Source: Sitta carolinensis (taxonomy: Eukaryota; Chordata; Aves; Passeriformes; Sittidae). From it: a DNA stretch of 64,000 bases. The translations under genes and the position numbers were made by a program. Positions 1 through 30,697 of the stretch are shown here, one piece after another. Position 1 is the stretch's first letter. Each line of letters starts with the position of its first letter. The stretch lies in contig CM063292.1 of the NCBI GenBank assembly GCA_032173965.1, positions 2,060,001 through 2,124,000 on the forward strand, in the 5' to 3' direction. The notes beneath the pieces were generated by a model. That model did not search any database. It was not told the DNA's origin and saw only the letters and a list, made by a program, of their open reading frames with translations.

Positions 1-90
1 AATGCAGAGCTGTGCTCAGAGCTGGGATATCCTCATCCCTGAGCGCAGGGCTGTGCTCAGAGCCGGGATATCCTCACCCCTGAATGCTGA
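1..90. repeat. Minisatellite at window edge
   Basis: About one and a half copies of a unit of roughly 56 bp containing GGGATATCCTCA and GCTGTGCTCAGAGC. The array probably continues to the left of the window, so its true length cannot be seen. Confidence 0.6.
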
Positions 91-1230
91 CCCTGCTCGG
101 AGCTGATGCAAGGCCGGGGCGGGTGTTGCAGCAGCAGCAGCAGGAGCAGCGGGGCTGCACTGGCGCTGACACCTCGTGGGGCTCCGCAGCCACTGCAGCC
201 TGACTCCACTTCAGCCGGGGTTGCATCAGATTCCGAATTTGAATATTGATGGCAAATGCTCCTTTGCATAAGGGCAGGGGATTTGAAGGTCTTTTTGGCT
301 GCTTTGCTCTCTGAGCAATATGATCTCACTGGCCAGGACTGGTTTCTCACTTCTCGCCCCTGATTTCCCGGGGTTTCCTTTAACTCACTTCATTTCTCTC
401 TAGTTACACCCAATTAATTCTTTAGAAATCTCAAAGTGGGTTCAGAGATATGGGGTTGAGCCACACATTGTGCCCCTGGACCAACAAAACCTCGACCTCA
501 GGTGAGCCAGGGATGTGTGTAATGACACTGGCATTGACCCATCTGCACTCTGGGTCAGCTCGGGACATAAATGAGTGGAAAAATATCAAAACTTGTTCAT
601 CAGCAAATCGGGAATAGAGCAAAACAAGGCTGGTGACGGGTAAGGAAAAGCAGTTTCAGCTGGTGTCAGCTGGATCCATCCCTGATATTGTGAGCCCTGC
701 TTGCCTAGGAAGATTAAGCATCTCTAAAGAAGCTTAGGTAGCCTAATTAATGGTCCACCAGCCTAATTAATGAAGCTCCAGGACAGACATAAAGACAGTG
801 TAAGACTCCTGCTTTCTCATCGCTGTTGCAGTGCTGGCACACCACAGGAGCAGATTGATGGGGGTCAGCGTCCCGGAAAATGTGCCAAGAGCTGGAGAGA
901 GCCTTTGGGAGCAGCTGCTGGAGCATTTCACTCAGGAGCAGCTTCGGTTCCGGGCTGGTAAATCCCGTCACAGCTCAGTGACACGCGGACACGCCCGAAA
1001 CACCCCCACCAAAGCTGCCCTGATGAAACAATGGCACCAAAGCGCCGGCTCTGCTGCAATCCCCGGCTCTGATAAAGGACAAGCAAAGGAGGGCAGTGAC
1101 TGCAGAGAAATTTGGCTGCTCCACGAGGAAGTCTGGCTGGAATAGCATGGAAACTGCCATTCCTCCAAGAGCCCCGTCCTCCCGTATTTACTCATGTGAG
1201 CACGCTCGTGTGTGCTGGGCTTGAGTCGCC
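91..1230. other. Intergenic, no gene seen
   Basis: Unique-looking intergenic DNA. The only repeat I noticed is a short GCAGCAGCAG run near 128-142. No exon-like block with splice signals and recognisable protein similarity is visible on either strand. Confidence 0.5.
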
Positions 1231-1922
1231 AGAGCCTTTTCCTGAAGGGAATGTCGGGATTTTGGGGATTTTGAAGGTGGGGATAATGTAGGGAATAGTG
1301 GGAGCAGAACCCTCTCATGTGGCAGCTGCTCCTGAAATAATTCCACCACCTCCCTGCTCTGGCACAGAAGGTGCTCCATGCAGCATCCCTGCACAGCCAG
1401 CATTCCCTCAGCACCCTCAGAGACAGGGTCTGCTTTACACAAATCAGAAATTCTCTATTTCCCCCAATCCATAACCAGTTAAAACCAGAGAGCAGGGGGT
1501 CTCAGGCTCTTTTGCTCTGACATTCTTATTTGCTCCAATATTCCTCTCAAAAAGTACAGAAACCCCAAGGAAAAGAGCCTTTCCCTGAAGGGAATTTTGG
1601 GGATTTTGAAGATGGGGATAAACCAGGGAACAGCAGGAGCAGAACCTTCTCATGCAGCAGCTGCTCCTGGTGAACAGCTGGAATAATTCCACCATCTCCC
1701 TGCTCTGGCACAGAAGGTGCTCCATGCAGCATCCCTGCACAGCCAGCATTCCCTCAGCACCCTCAGAGACAGGCTCTGCTTTACACAAATCAGAAATTCT
1801 CTATTTCCCCCAATCCATAACCAGTTAAAACCAGAGAGCAGGGGGTCTCAGGCTCCTTTGCTCTGACATTCTTATTTATTTGCTCCAATATTCCTCTCAA
1901 AAAGTACAGAAACCCCAAGGAA
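1231..1922. repeat. Two-copy tandem duplication, 343-bp unit
   Basis: Copy 1 runs from about 1231 to 1573 and copy 2 from about 1574 to 1922. Both begin AGAGCCTTT(T/C)CCTGAAGGGA and end AGAAACCCCAAGGAAA. Over most of their length they match base for base. Differences are a few substitutions, a 17-base insertion in copy 2 around 1667-1683 (GGTGAACAGCTGGAATA area) and an extra TATT near 1878. The high identity indicates a recent duplication. It has no coding meaning. Confidence 0.9.
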
Positions 1923-2530
1923 ATCCTACTGGAATGGCAAAAGTAAGGACTTTCACAGCTTCACAGGGAATTTTTGGCCTCAAGCCTGGCCCTTTGCTGA
2001 TGGATTTAGATGGATGTCCCTTGGGACATGTATCTGGATACAGCCACACTTTGTACTTCCCTCAAGGGAAGCCTCTGCCTTCCTTGGCTTCCTCTGTTCT
2101 GGAGATATTAAAGCACCGACTCCCAAACAGAAAATCCAGGAAGCCAATTCAATGGCTGGGAGATTTTATCAGCTCCTGGTTATAAATGAGCCTTGAATGG
2201 AGCAGCAGCCACCTGCCAGCTCCCAATCCAGCTCCAGGTTCTCCTGGCATAAGCAGGGAATGAGGGGCCTCTGCTGGACTGTCAGCACAGCCAGGATTAA
2301 AACCAAGAATTCCTAACTTTTTTTTTAAAGTGAGCCCTGGTTATGGACATACCTGTTTCCCTCAGCTGGATTTGCCTTTGGAGATGACCGACTCTGGCTG
2401 TCACCCACGTTTTGGGTGGATTTCTCCCTGTTTTCTCTGTGTGGAGGAGGAAAATTGCAGCCTGAGCCTGGAGACCAAAGGTTGTTCTTACTCATCTCGT
2501 GAAGTTTTCCTGCATGAAATTGCTTCCGGT

Positions 2531-2755
2531 GACAGGACAAGAGGAAATGACCTCAGGATTTGCCAGGGGAGGTTTAGATTGGATACTGGGGACATTTTTT
2601 CATGGAAAGGGTTGTCAAGCCCTGGCACAGGCTGCCCTGGGGAGTGGTGGAGTGCTTATACGTGGAATTGTGTAAAAACCACGCAGATGTGGCTCCTGGG
2701 GACATGGTTGGTAATGAATGTGGTGCTGCTTTGATGATCTTTAAGGCCTGCTCTG
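2531..2755 (+). mobile_element. CR1-type LINE 3' fragment, forward
   Basis: Recognised by the order of CR1 3' landmarks: GACAGGACAAGAGGAAATG, GGTTTAGATTGGATA, CCTGGCACAGGCTGCCC, then a GATGTGGC...GATGATCTTTAAGG tail. Assignment to a CR1 subfamily is from memory of avian consensus sequences. Confidence 0.7.
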
Positions 2756-2954
2756 TCCTTAATTATTACATGATTTTCAGGGCTTTTCAGCACACAGCAG
2801 CTAAAGAAAAGCATTTTTCCTGGGCAGCCCAGGGCACACGGAGCCCTGGCTCTGCTGAACTTCTCTGACAGCCCCGTGTGCCCAGGTGTCCCTGCTGTGA
2901 GTTTGTGTTCCCTGGCAGTGCTCCTGATCCCCACTGCAGTGCATCCACCAGCAT

Positions 2955-3098
2955 CATTGGACTCCCCTGGATCCCTGGCAGTGCCCAAGGCCAGGCTGGA
3001 CAGGGCTTGGAGCAGCCTGGGATAGTGGAAGGTGTCCCTGGGGTGGGATGGGATGATTTCCGAGATCTCTTCCAACAAAACCATTCTGTGATTCTATA
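2955..3098 (+). mobile_element. CR1-type LINE 3' end, forward
   Basis: Contains AAGGCCAGGCTGGACAGGG, GATAGTGGAAGGTGTCCCTG and a terminal CCATTCTGTGATTCTAT, the typical CR1 3' tail. It lies in the same orientation as the fragment 200 bp upstream. Confidence 0.75.
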
Positions 3099-5320
3099 AA
3101 ACACTCCCCATCAGCAGGCCCACAGCTCTCTCTGGGTGCAGGGCTTATTTTTATCCTCCTCTTTCCATACAGAGGCAGAACTCTCCAACACCAGCAATTC
3201 CAACCATTGCAATGCCTTTTTGGTTGATTTAGTTCCTGTGCTGTCAGCATGTCCTCCCGCTTAATCTGTGGCATTAATTCCTTCCTTGCTACTGGCTTCA
3301 GAAAGCATTAACAAGGGAAAAATAAATCAAGTGTTAGAGCACAAAGAAGACTTGTGGGAAAAAGCTTTGGAGCCTTTTCTGAGGCTTTCATGCCTGTTAT
3401 TCTTTACTTTGCTGATACAGCTGGATTTACCATCCTGTTGAACGAGCATATTCCAGATGATAAAAAAAAAAATAACAAAGTCCAACCACGTGGGCTTTGT
3501 ATAGGTCAGAGCTGGAGAGGGGCTGCCAGAGACAACAGCACAGGACGACTTCAGAGCACAAATGTGCAAACACAGCCAAAGTGCAGCTTGTGTTCCTCCA
3601 AACAAAGCAGGCACCAAACCTGAGACACGAGAGAAACGAGTGTGGGAGCTCTGTGTGTGAGCGTGTGTGTGTGTCCCAGCTCGGAGGCACAGCTGTCTGC
3701 CAGCTGTGTGCAGATGTTGGTGAGACTGTGGGAACGTGGAGTGGCCCTTCCCATCCTGGGTGATGGGAAGAGCTCACCTAAGTCAGTGCTGGAGTTTTAA
3801 ACTGATGTTTTAGGGTGTGGTGGTGCTGTCAGGTCTTTAGTTGGGGAAGAGTCGTCCCTGAAGTCACCATTGTGGACACAGCAGCTCCTCAATAGCGGAG
3901 CAGGGCTGAATTCCCCGAGGAATTCCTGCCCTGTGTCACACTCCTGCCGGCTTTGCATTTTCAACGAGCAGCACAGAGCTCTGGTTGTCTCCCCCCATCC
4001 TTCCTTTCCCACATCCCCCGTGAGAAGCCGGACTGGGGAGTTCAAGAGATCAGAGAACTCACACCAGCAACGTCCTGCGCCACGTGGGAGCCAGCACACA
4101 TCCCAAACTGCACCAGAAACATGGAAAATGAAGGGGTGAGAAAGCAAGCTGAGCTCGGAGAACCTCTGAATTTATGGAAACAACGGTGAATGATGAAGCA
4201 CCAAAAAGGGGTGAGTGGAGCTGGGCGTGCAGCAGGAGAAAAACTTCTCGCTCCCTCAGCAGGTGAAGACTTTGAGGGTTAATTCCCTTAAAATGCAGCG
4301 TTTTCATTTCAAAGCCTCCCTAAGAAGTGCTGGAAGATCTGGACGCAGAGGAATTGTTGACCTGTAGACACCAGGAGGGGATGTGTTTTCACACACTGAT
4401 GTCTTTTTGAGGTTGAAGCCCGAGGAGCAGCAGGGAAACTTCCGAGCCTGTTTGCAGCGCCAGGGAATCCGGCAGAGCTCCCACATCTGGGAATTGCAAT
4501 TGTCCCATTCCTGGTGCCTCTGTAGTTTCTGTTCCCCTTCCTGCACATAAACACGGACACGCTGAAAACCACAATGTTTTCAGAACAAACAGAAAAAACA
4601 AAGTGCTGCTCACGGCGTGCATTGTCTGCGACCTCAAAATAACTTTCCCAGCTCTTCCCTCTGTGCTCCAGGGCTGTGTTTTTCCCTGATCCCAAGTTCA
4701 AGAGTAGGTGGATGTTCAAAGGATCCATCCTGCAGTTCCATGGCATGTGCTGGATGTTTGGGATAACTCAGTGGGTGTCGAACTGTACTTTAGTGGAGAT
4801 CCTTGCTGGTTTGGGGTGGTGAGAACCCTCCTGCTTCCAGGAAATGAGGGGTTTTTGTGGAATTCAGTGAAAAACATAATGATTTTATTCCTTCTGCTGC
4901 ACAAGAAACAACCATGGTGGCAATTTTGATGTGCAGTGGGATGAACTCGCAGCTAAAAGATGCATTTCAACCCCTATTTACACCCTTAGGTGTTCAAAGT
5001 AGGTGTTTTCCCTGGAATTTTTCCCTGAGCTCAGCATCTGCGTGAAATACCACATAAATAATTGTTATTCCTTCTCTATCACTGAGGGTAAAAGCAGCTG
5101 TCTGGTATTCCCTGACAGTGCCTGTACTTCTTCTGGCTCCCAAACAACTTCAAGATTTGGAGAGTGGCCTGGATAAACCCCAATCCCAAAGGTTTGCAGC
5201 TGGAAATGCAAACACTTGTACAGCGCCCCAATCCCTGGGGGAATTCTGCCCGTGGTTTAATTTAATTTTATTTAATTTTATTTCCGCACAGGGCCTCCCC
5301 CAGGCCTGGCTCGTGTCTCA
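3099..5320. other. Intergenic, no gene seen
   Basis: No exon or RNA gene is recognisable. There is an A run near 3462-3475, and a TTTAATTTTATTTAATTTTA motif close to 5258-5283 is a small AT-rich simple repeat. The open frames here are short and show no known domain. Confidence 0.45.
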
Positions 5321-5324
5321 GGTG

Positions 5325-5610
5325 ATGGAATTACAGAATCCCAGGATCACTGAGGTTGGAAAAGAGCTCCAGGATCATGGAATCCAACTTGTGAGCGATC
5401 CCTCCCTTGTCCCCAGCCCAGAGCATCAGTGCCACCTCCAGACCTTCCCTGGACCCCTCCAGGGACGGGCACTCCAAACCTGCCCGGGCAGCCCTGACCA
5501 ACCAATTTCCTTCTGTGGAGAAATCCCCTGCTAACCACAGGATGCTGGAATATTTAGGGCTGGCCGGCACCTCTGGAAGTCACCCAGCCCAAGGCAGGGC
5601 CACCTGGAGC
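5325..5610 (-). mobile_element. CR1-type LINE fragments, reverse
   Basis: Starts ACAGAATCCCAGGATCACTG followed by GTTGGAAAAGAGCTCCAGG and, further on, CTCCAGGGACGGGCACTCCA, the reverse complement of a CR1 3' region. A second short piece at about 5535-5610 (GTCACCCAGCCCAAGGCAGG) looks like another CR1 subfamily in the same orientation. Together they abut the CpG-rich KLHDC4 promoter. Confidence 0.7.
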
Positions 5611-5629
5611 GGGTGACGGGAGGCTTTGG

Positions 5630-6482
5630 AATGGCTCCGGAGATTCCACAGCTCAGCCGTGCCAGGGCTCTGCCAGCCTCAGGCCGAGGAGGAACCCGTG
5701 GTTCAGCTCGCGGCCATTGTGGCTGTGCCGGCCCGCGCTCCCCTGAGGGGGGGCCATTTTGTGTGAGGGGAGGGGGCCATTTTGTGGGCTCCCCGTCCTG
5801 CTCGGGGCGGCCATCGGCCCCGGCGTGTGCCGGCAGTGCCGGGGCGCTGCCGCCGCTCTGCGGGGCTCTGGTGATCCCTCTCCGCCGCCCCGCGGGGCTC
5901 CTGGAGCCGGCTCGGAGCGGCCGCGACCCGCCGAGCTCCCTCAGCGCGGGCGGCCGCCCTCAGTCCCCCGGGGCGGCAGGGGGCGCTGCCGGCCGGCAGC
6001 GGGAGCGGGGCCGGGCCTTCCGGGGGAGCGGGCTGGGATCCCGGAGAAAGCCCGGAAAAACCCCGCTGGAATCCCGGTGGGGATAAATCCCGAGAGAGAT
6101 GATCCCGGAAAATTCCGTCCGCTGGAATTCCGGTGTGATCCCGGAGAAATCCCGCTGGAATCCCGGTGTGATCCCGCTGGAAACCCGGTGAGATCCGGAC
6201 GTGATCCTGGAGTATCGCGGCCCGTCCCGTTGTGATCCCGGGGTATCCCGGCTGTGATCCCGGGGTATCCCGGAGTCGCTGTGCCCGCTGTGATCCCGCT
6301 GTGATCCCGCTGTGATCCCGTGTTGATCCCGCTGTGATCCCGCTGTGATCCCGCTGTGATCCCGGGGTATCCCGCTCTGTCCCGCTGTGACCCGGACTGT
6401 GATCCCCCCGTGATCCCGGGGTATCCCGGCTGTGATCCCGCTGTGATCCCGGGTATCCCGCCGTGATCCCGGCCCCGCCGGC
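5630..6482 (+). promoter_or_regulatory. KLHDC4: CpG-rich promoter of KLHDC4
   Basis: This block has very high GC and CpG content and ends at the KLHDC4 start codon. Two CCATTTTG motifs (5754-5761 and 5777-5784), the reverse complement of the CAAAATGG core bound by YY1, sit 23 bp apart, a common arrangement near TATA-less mammalian and avian start sites. I see no clear TATA box. The exact transcription start cannot be read from sequence. The 3' half of the block is occupied by an 11-bp tandem repeat. Confidence 0.6.
6103..6472. repeat. 11-bp minisatellite abutting the KLHDC4 start
   Basis: Degenerate tandem array built on CTGTGATCCCG and variants (CGGGGTATCCCG, CGCTGGAATCCCG), about 30 units, ending roughly ten bases before the KLHDC4 ATG. 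It creates long spurious antisense frames. It lies in the promoter or the 5' UTR, depending on where transcription starts. Confidence 0.85.
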
Positions 6483-25761
<19,279 letters not shown>

Positions 25762-26110
25762 AGCTGCTGCAGGAGTGGAGGAAGGTGCTGGGAGCAGTGG
25801 GCAGCCCTGCAGAGCTCAGCCCAATGGCCATCCTGGCCTCCAGCCTTTCCCAGCTCTGGGCTCACCATGGATGCTCTGGATCTGCTGGTACTCCTGGGAA
25901 TGCTGGGGGAGGGTCCTGAGGAACAGCATTGCTGTGCAAGCATCTGTTCTGCTTCTTCTGGGCTCTGCAACACTGACTTGGTTGGTCCAAAGTTGGCTGG
26001 GTCTGTCCAGACAAACTGCACATGCCAATGGTTCCCTGGTCCCACTTTCCTGACTGGGGCCAGGATGTGTCTCCAGGGGTTCCTACAATAAACTCACTTG
26101 GTTAATCATC
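25762..26110 (+). other. KLHDC4: KLHDC4 3' UTR
   Basis: Short 3' UTR following the stop codon. AATAAA at 26087-26092 is followed by a GT-rich stretch (CTTGGTTAATCATCTTGTTT), so cleavage at about 26105-26115 is expected. Confidence 0.75.
26087..26092 (+). terminator. KLHDC4: KLHDC4 polyadenylation signal
   Basis: Canonical AATAAA 326 bases past the stop codon, with a GT/T-rich downstream element. It is the first AATAAA after the stop. Confidence 0.8.
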
Positions 26111-28030
26111 TTGTTTTGCTCTGTAAATCCCATCCCAGCTTTTGTTCCTGTTTTCCTCTGGTGTGGAAGAGGGACTGCAGTGAGATCTGCAGTGTAAAGT
26201 GCACCAGCAGCTCTGAGAGGCCTGGAAAAACCTAGGGAGTCCTTTCCTGCCTTACCCGTGAGCTGCGCTCACAGAAACCTCTTCCTTTTCCATGTTCCCT
26301 GTAGTTTTACCTTTGTGGAATCTCCCAGTTCAGTTTCCCCCCCCTGTTGGCCCAGTTGTCCTGCAGGTGACCTCTCCATGCCCAGTGTGAGATGTCCACC
26401 TGAAATCACCTCACTGAGGCCAGGGAGGAGTGGGCTGATCCAAGGGTTGGTTTTTCAGCCCCTTCCTTCCCAGCAGAGCAGCACCGTGTCCTTGGGGACA
26501 GCAGATGGGCTCCAGGAATGTGCTGCAGCAACCAGGTGATGGCCCGAGGTGCCCCCAGGAGTGGCTGTCCCTGTGCAGGGGATTCCAGGTGCAGTTCCTG
26601 GGGATTGCTGTGGCAGGGCCATCCCCGGGGATGCAGCTCTCCAGAGAGCAGGGCTGGGATCTGCTGGGCTATGAGGACAGAGGGAAGATTAAATAGAACT
26701 GACAGGGAGCTTTAATTGGTGAGATAAAAATGTCTGACAGGGAAGGACCTTCCCCACCGAATAACAGGTGAGAGGTGAAAACAAATCATTTATAACCTGG
26801 GAGAGGAGAAAAGGAAGCATTTATTGATGATCTGGGCAAGGTGAAAACAAAGCATTTCTTGTTAATCCAGGAGGGAATCCCTCGTGCTTGCTCGGTCACT
26901 CACCCTGTTGTCCTCTCACTTGGGTAAGCTCACAGCTTTCACAGCAAACTTTTGGGGGATTTGCCAAAACTGACCCTGGCACCAAAAAAAACCTGGCTGT
27001 GGCTGCCCCTGGATCCCTGGCAGTACCCAGAGCCAGGCTGGACAGGGCTGGGAGCAGCCTGGGATGCTGGAAGGTGCCCATGGCAGGGACAGGACGAGCT
27101 CTAAGATGCCCTCCAACCCATGCCACGCTCTCCGAGTGCCGCAGTCATTCGGGAGCTGTGCAGGGAGCATTCCCTGGAGCAGGAGGAGCTGGTGCGGGCT
27201 GGCTCCCAGCCCCGCTCTGCCCCAGCCCTCGGGGTGTGCCCCAGCCCGGGGCTAAGGGCTGTAATTAGCGCTCGGGGCCCAATTAAGCCCTTGGCCGCGG
27301 TGCCCCCTGCTCCTCCCTCCCGATGCAGCCCGGCCGGGTTTGGGCATCCCTGGAGCTCGGGCTCCGTTGAGCGTGGCTGCCCTGCAGCATCCCACCCCCC
27401 AGAGCAGCTGATGTCTCACAGGGGCTCGCTTTTCCTCCCTCCTCGCTTTCCCCGAGCATGCAGTGCTGGGCCAGCCCCTCTCACACAGGTGGGATCCAAA
27501 TCTCCCTTCCCAAATTCTCCTTCTCTGCCGGGCCAGCCCCTCCTCGTGCTGTCACAACACCAAAAATTCCGGTGCAGCTTAAAAAAAAATGAGCCAAACC
27601 TTCAGCTGACCGAGTGCAGCTGGACCTAAAGCAGCAGGGCTGGATAATTTCCATGGATTTATGGCCCCACCTCCATGGGCATCTTAATGGGCCTCGGGTA
27701 GATTTTCCCAGGCTCATGAGACAAGGAAATACTCTGAATTATCTCTTCTCACTGGGCTACTTCTCAGGAATATTTCTGGCCTTGGGCAAATGTGAAAAGC
27801 CCAGGACTGAGACAAATTGCTCAACTGCCCGGGATTAAGAAAGGAATCATTATTTTGGACCATGTGGGCTGGGAGCCAATTAATATTAGTCTGTGGCTGT
27901 CTTTCCTACTGAGCAAAACTCAGCTTGACTGAGTGAAAAATCCAGGTTGGGTTTGTGCTGGTCCAGGGGCAAGAGCAGGAATAATTAGGCAGGCACCAGT
28001 GGGAAAAATCCAGTCAGGAAACCACCAGTG
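26111..28030. other. Intergenic gap between convergent genes
   Basis: Lies between the two 3' ends. Contains two imperfect copies of an AGGTGAAAACAAA(T/G)CATTT unit (near 26775 and 26840), a forward CR1 fragment (26996-27125) and a CpG-richer stretch around 27230-27380. No gene is recognised. Confidence 0.55.
26996..27125 (+). mobile_element. CR1-type LINE 3' end, forward
   Basis: AGAGCCAGGCTGGACAGGGC, GATGCTGGAAGGTGCCCATG and AAGATGCCCTCCAACCCATG are CR1 3' landmarks in forward order. The ATTCTATG tail is missing. Confidence 0.75.
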
Positions 28031-28740
28031 CTTTTATTTGATGGATAACAAGAGGCATTTTGGTGCTGTTTTACAGATATTTAAATATCTGTGTCTGCAG
28101 GGCTCTGTTTAACCTGCTCCTGACAGGACCTTTGTGTCCTGCACTCGAATGCACCAAAAAAAAAAAAAAAGAAAAAAAAAAAAAAGTCCTCGAGAGTCTT
28201 TCCGTAGAGTAAAAGCAGAATTCCAAACCCCAGGGTGAATTCCCAAGGCTGCAATCCCAATATGTTGGTTTTATTGGTTCATTTCAAGTGTGCAGCAAGT
28301 GTTGAAAAGGGGAGAGAAAAAAAAAAATAAAAAAAAAGATGACTAAGGACCCAAAAGGAAAATCCAAAACAACACAAAAAAAAGGAAGAGGTGGGAAGAT
28401 GATGGACAGTTAGTGTGGAAAATGGAACTTCAAAATTATCCTTTCCCCTGTCCACCCATAGCCCTGTGCCTGGAAAGGGAAAGGAAGGAGAAGAGGAAGC
28501 AAAACTGCGACAGGAGGGAATCAGACCATGTAAGGAAAAGAACTGAATTTAACTGGCACATGCTCTAATCCTTAGTTTATTTCTGGTTAAAAATATAGCA
28601 ATCCAGTGCAGTGTAATAAGAAATCTGCTGAAAAGGTAGCAGAGAAACAGCTAAAACAGAAGCAAAGCAAAGCTGAGTCCACGAGTCCGGGCTGGATCCA
28701 ACAACTCTGGACGTGAATGTCGAGGAGGGCTTTGCCCTCC

Positions 28741-28893
28741 TTGCCCACCCCCAAAATCTCCTGGGAGGGTCTCCCCACCCAAATCTCCTGGGAGGGTCCC
28801 CCACCCAAAATCTCCTGGGAGGGTCTCCCCCACCCCAAAATCTCCTGGGAGGGTCTCCCCCACCCCAAAATCTCCTGGGAGGGTCTCCCCCCC
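28741..28893. repeat. Minisatellite, about 30-bp unit
   Basis: Five to six copies of a unit containing AAAATCTCCTGGGAGGGTCT, each separated by a run of C and A residues of slightly different length. If the 3' UTR model is right, it would be transcribed in the JPH3 mRNA. Confidence 0.9.
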
Positions 28894-29154
28894 CTCCTCG
28901 GGAGCTCCTGCACCTTTCTGCTGCTGCTCCAGGGGGCACTGAGGGTGGGATTTGGTCCCTGGCCCTGCCCCAGGAGCTGCTGGTGGTGGAGCTTTGGGGA
29001 GGGCTGGAGGTGAGAGGGCACCAGGAGAGCTCAGAACAGGGACACATCTTTAATGAGTATGCAGATTTATCCGTGGGGACAGGGAGGGGACAAAAAATCA
29101 AGGCAGGCATAGTACAAAGATGGTAGAAACGAACAAATTGAGTGACATAGAAAA

Positions 29155-29279
29155 AGAAAAAAAAAAAAGAAAGAAAGAAAGAAAATACATCCTTAGAGGC
29201 TGCCATTGCCAATGATGTTTGGTTTGATTTTCTTTTTTTTTTTTTTTCTTTTTTTTTCTTCTTTTTTTTTTCTTTTTTT

Positions 29280-29316
<37 letters not shown>
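29155..29316. repeat. A-rich microsatellite and long T run
   Basis: GAAA-type repeats at 29155-29184 are followed 45 bp on by an almost pure T tract at 29230-29315 with sparse C interruptions. On the JPH3 strand the latter is poly(A). Confidence 0.9.
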
Positions 29317-29319
<3 letters not shown>

Positions 29320-30616
29320 CAGGGACATGTTGGAAGCTGGAATATACATCCTGCATTACAAAGTGCAAAATACTACATGCTCAGAGCCCAAGCATGATGT
29401 CTGAAACAGTCCACAGCAAGATGTAAGAGACAAACCCACCACCCTCTCCCTCCTCTCTGGGACATGCTCCAGGTGCTCCTCCCCAGGGGCCTTTGAGAAA
29501 AAAAAAAAAAGTTGGATTTTGGCTTGGTTTGGTTTTCTTGTCATCCTCAGTGGATTGGAATTGAGCCCTGTGTCCCCTGTCCCTCCCCACCCTGCTCCCT
29601 GTGCACGATTTTTGGGATGGGCTAGATGCTCCTCAGCCCCAGCAGCCACTCCATCCCTGCTGCTGGAGGGGCCTCCAAGGGTTTGGTTGGGTTTTTTTTT
29701 TTGGGGGGGGGGATTTTTAGCCAGGAGAAATTGGCTGTGAATTAAAAGGAGCTCCGGGTGCTGTTGCAGCCCTGCCCTGGGTGAGGGGCAGGAGGGGTGA
29801 AGGCAGGAGGGGGCTGGGGCTGCTGCTCACACCTCGGCTTCCCTCTGCCCCCCTGCCCCGGGGAATTCTGCAGAAAGCCAAGGTTTGTTTAAAAACAAGG
29901 ATCACAACGGGGCCTGTTCTCCCCTTTTCCCATGCAGACAGGGTTCAGCCCTTCCCTGTGCTCCTTCCCTCCTCCTCACAGCAGCATTCCTCCAGTTCCA
30001 AAGGGTGAAAAGCCACATTTCGCTTTTCTCTCCCGTTTTCATTAAAGCTGTTGTGGATTTCCCTGGGAAACTCAGCCTGGAGCATCCCAGAGCCCATCCC
30101 CACTCCACCCAACCTCTCCCCATGGTCCCCTCCTCTCCTCTCCAGTTTGGGGTTCGTTGCTGTTGTTACAAAGACAATTTTTTTCTTTTTTCTTATTTTT
30201 TTTTTTGGGGGGGGGGTGAGGGGAAGGGAAACGAGGTTTTGTTTTTTTTTTCTTTTGTTGGGATTCCTTCTCATCCTTCCCAGTGTTGGGGGGGCAGAGT
30301 GTTGATAGCATTTTGCCATGCCACACAGCATAGTGTTATACAAGCAAAGAATTTTGGCTAAAATCCAAAAAACATTACCCAGGAAAAAAGGCAAACTGTG
30401 AGTGAGACTCGATCATTTGTTGTTCTTCTGTGAAAAGACTTGGAAATTGTCAGAGGACAGTTCAAGTTATGATTTCTCCCTTTGTTTTTGTTTTTTTTTT
30501 TGTTGTTGTTTGTTTGGTTCTGGTTTTTGTTTGTTTTGTTTTGTTGGTTTTTTGTTGTTTTTTTTTCCCCCATTCATACATGTAACTGTTATTTTTGCAA
30601 ACAAGACAGTCTTGAA

Positions 30617-30697
30617 TTAGATGAAAAAGTTAATAAACAAAATGGCGACTCCAATATTTAGTAAGATCACCATGACTACCAGGATGGGAGCTGAACC
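30617..30697 (-). CDS. JPH3: JPH3 exon 5, C-terminal membrane anchor
   Basis: Read in phase 0 it gives [20 protein letters not shown] then FINFFI and TAA, a single hydrophobic segment that anchors junctophilins in the ER. The acceptor is TCTCTTGCAG. This sequence is essentially identical to the human anchor as I recall it. Confidence 0.97.
   Translation of the reverse strand, partial: GSAPILVVMVILLNIGVAILFINFFI

Larger units (their letters stand above)
28033..30616 (-). other. JPH3: Probable JPH3 3' UTR
   Basis: Sequence downstream of the JPH3 stop. Candidate AATAAA signals on the - strand are at 28576-28581, 28269-28274 and 28033-28038. The last is followed by a GT-rich stretch and is my preferred end, but the choice is a guess without transcript data. 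The region holds A/T homopolymers (29228-29315 and 28155-28186) and a minisatellite at 28741-28893. Confidence 0.4.

Noticed and set aside
128..148. Short CAG run near the left edge
   Set aside because: Only about five units, in intergenic DNA without a gene. Not notable.
28577..29368. 263-codon - strand frame with Lys runs in the JPH3 3' region
   Set aside because: It arises from the poly(T) tract and the 30-bp minisatellite, downstream of the JPH3 stop.
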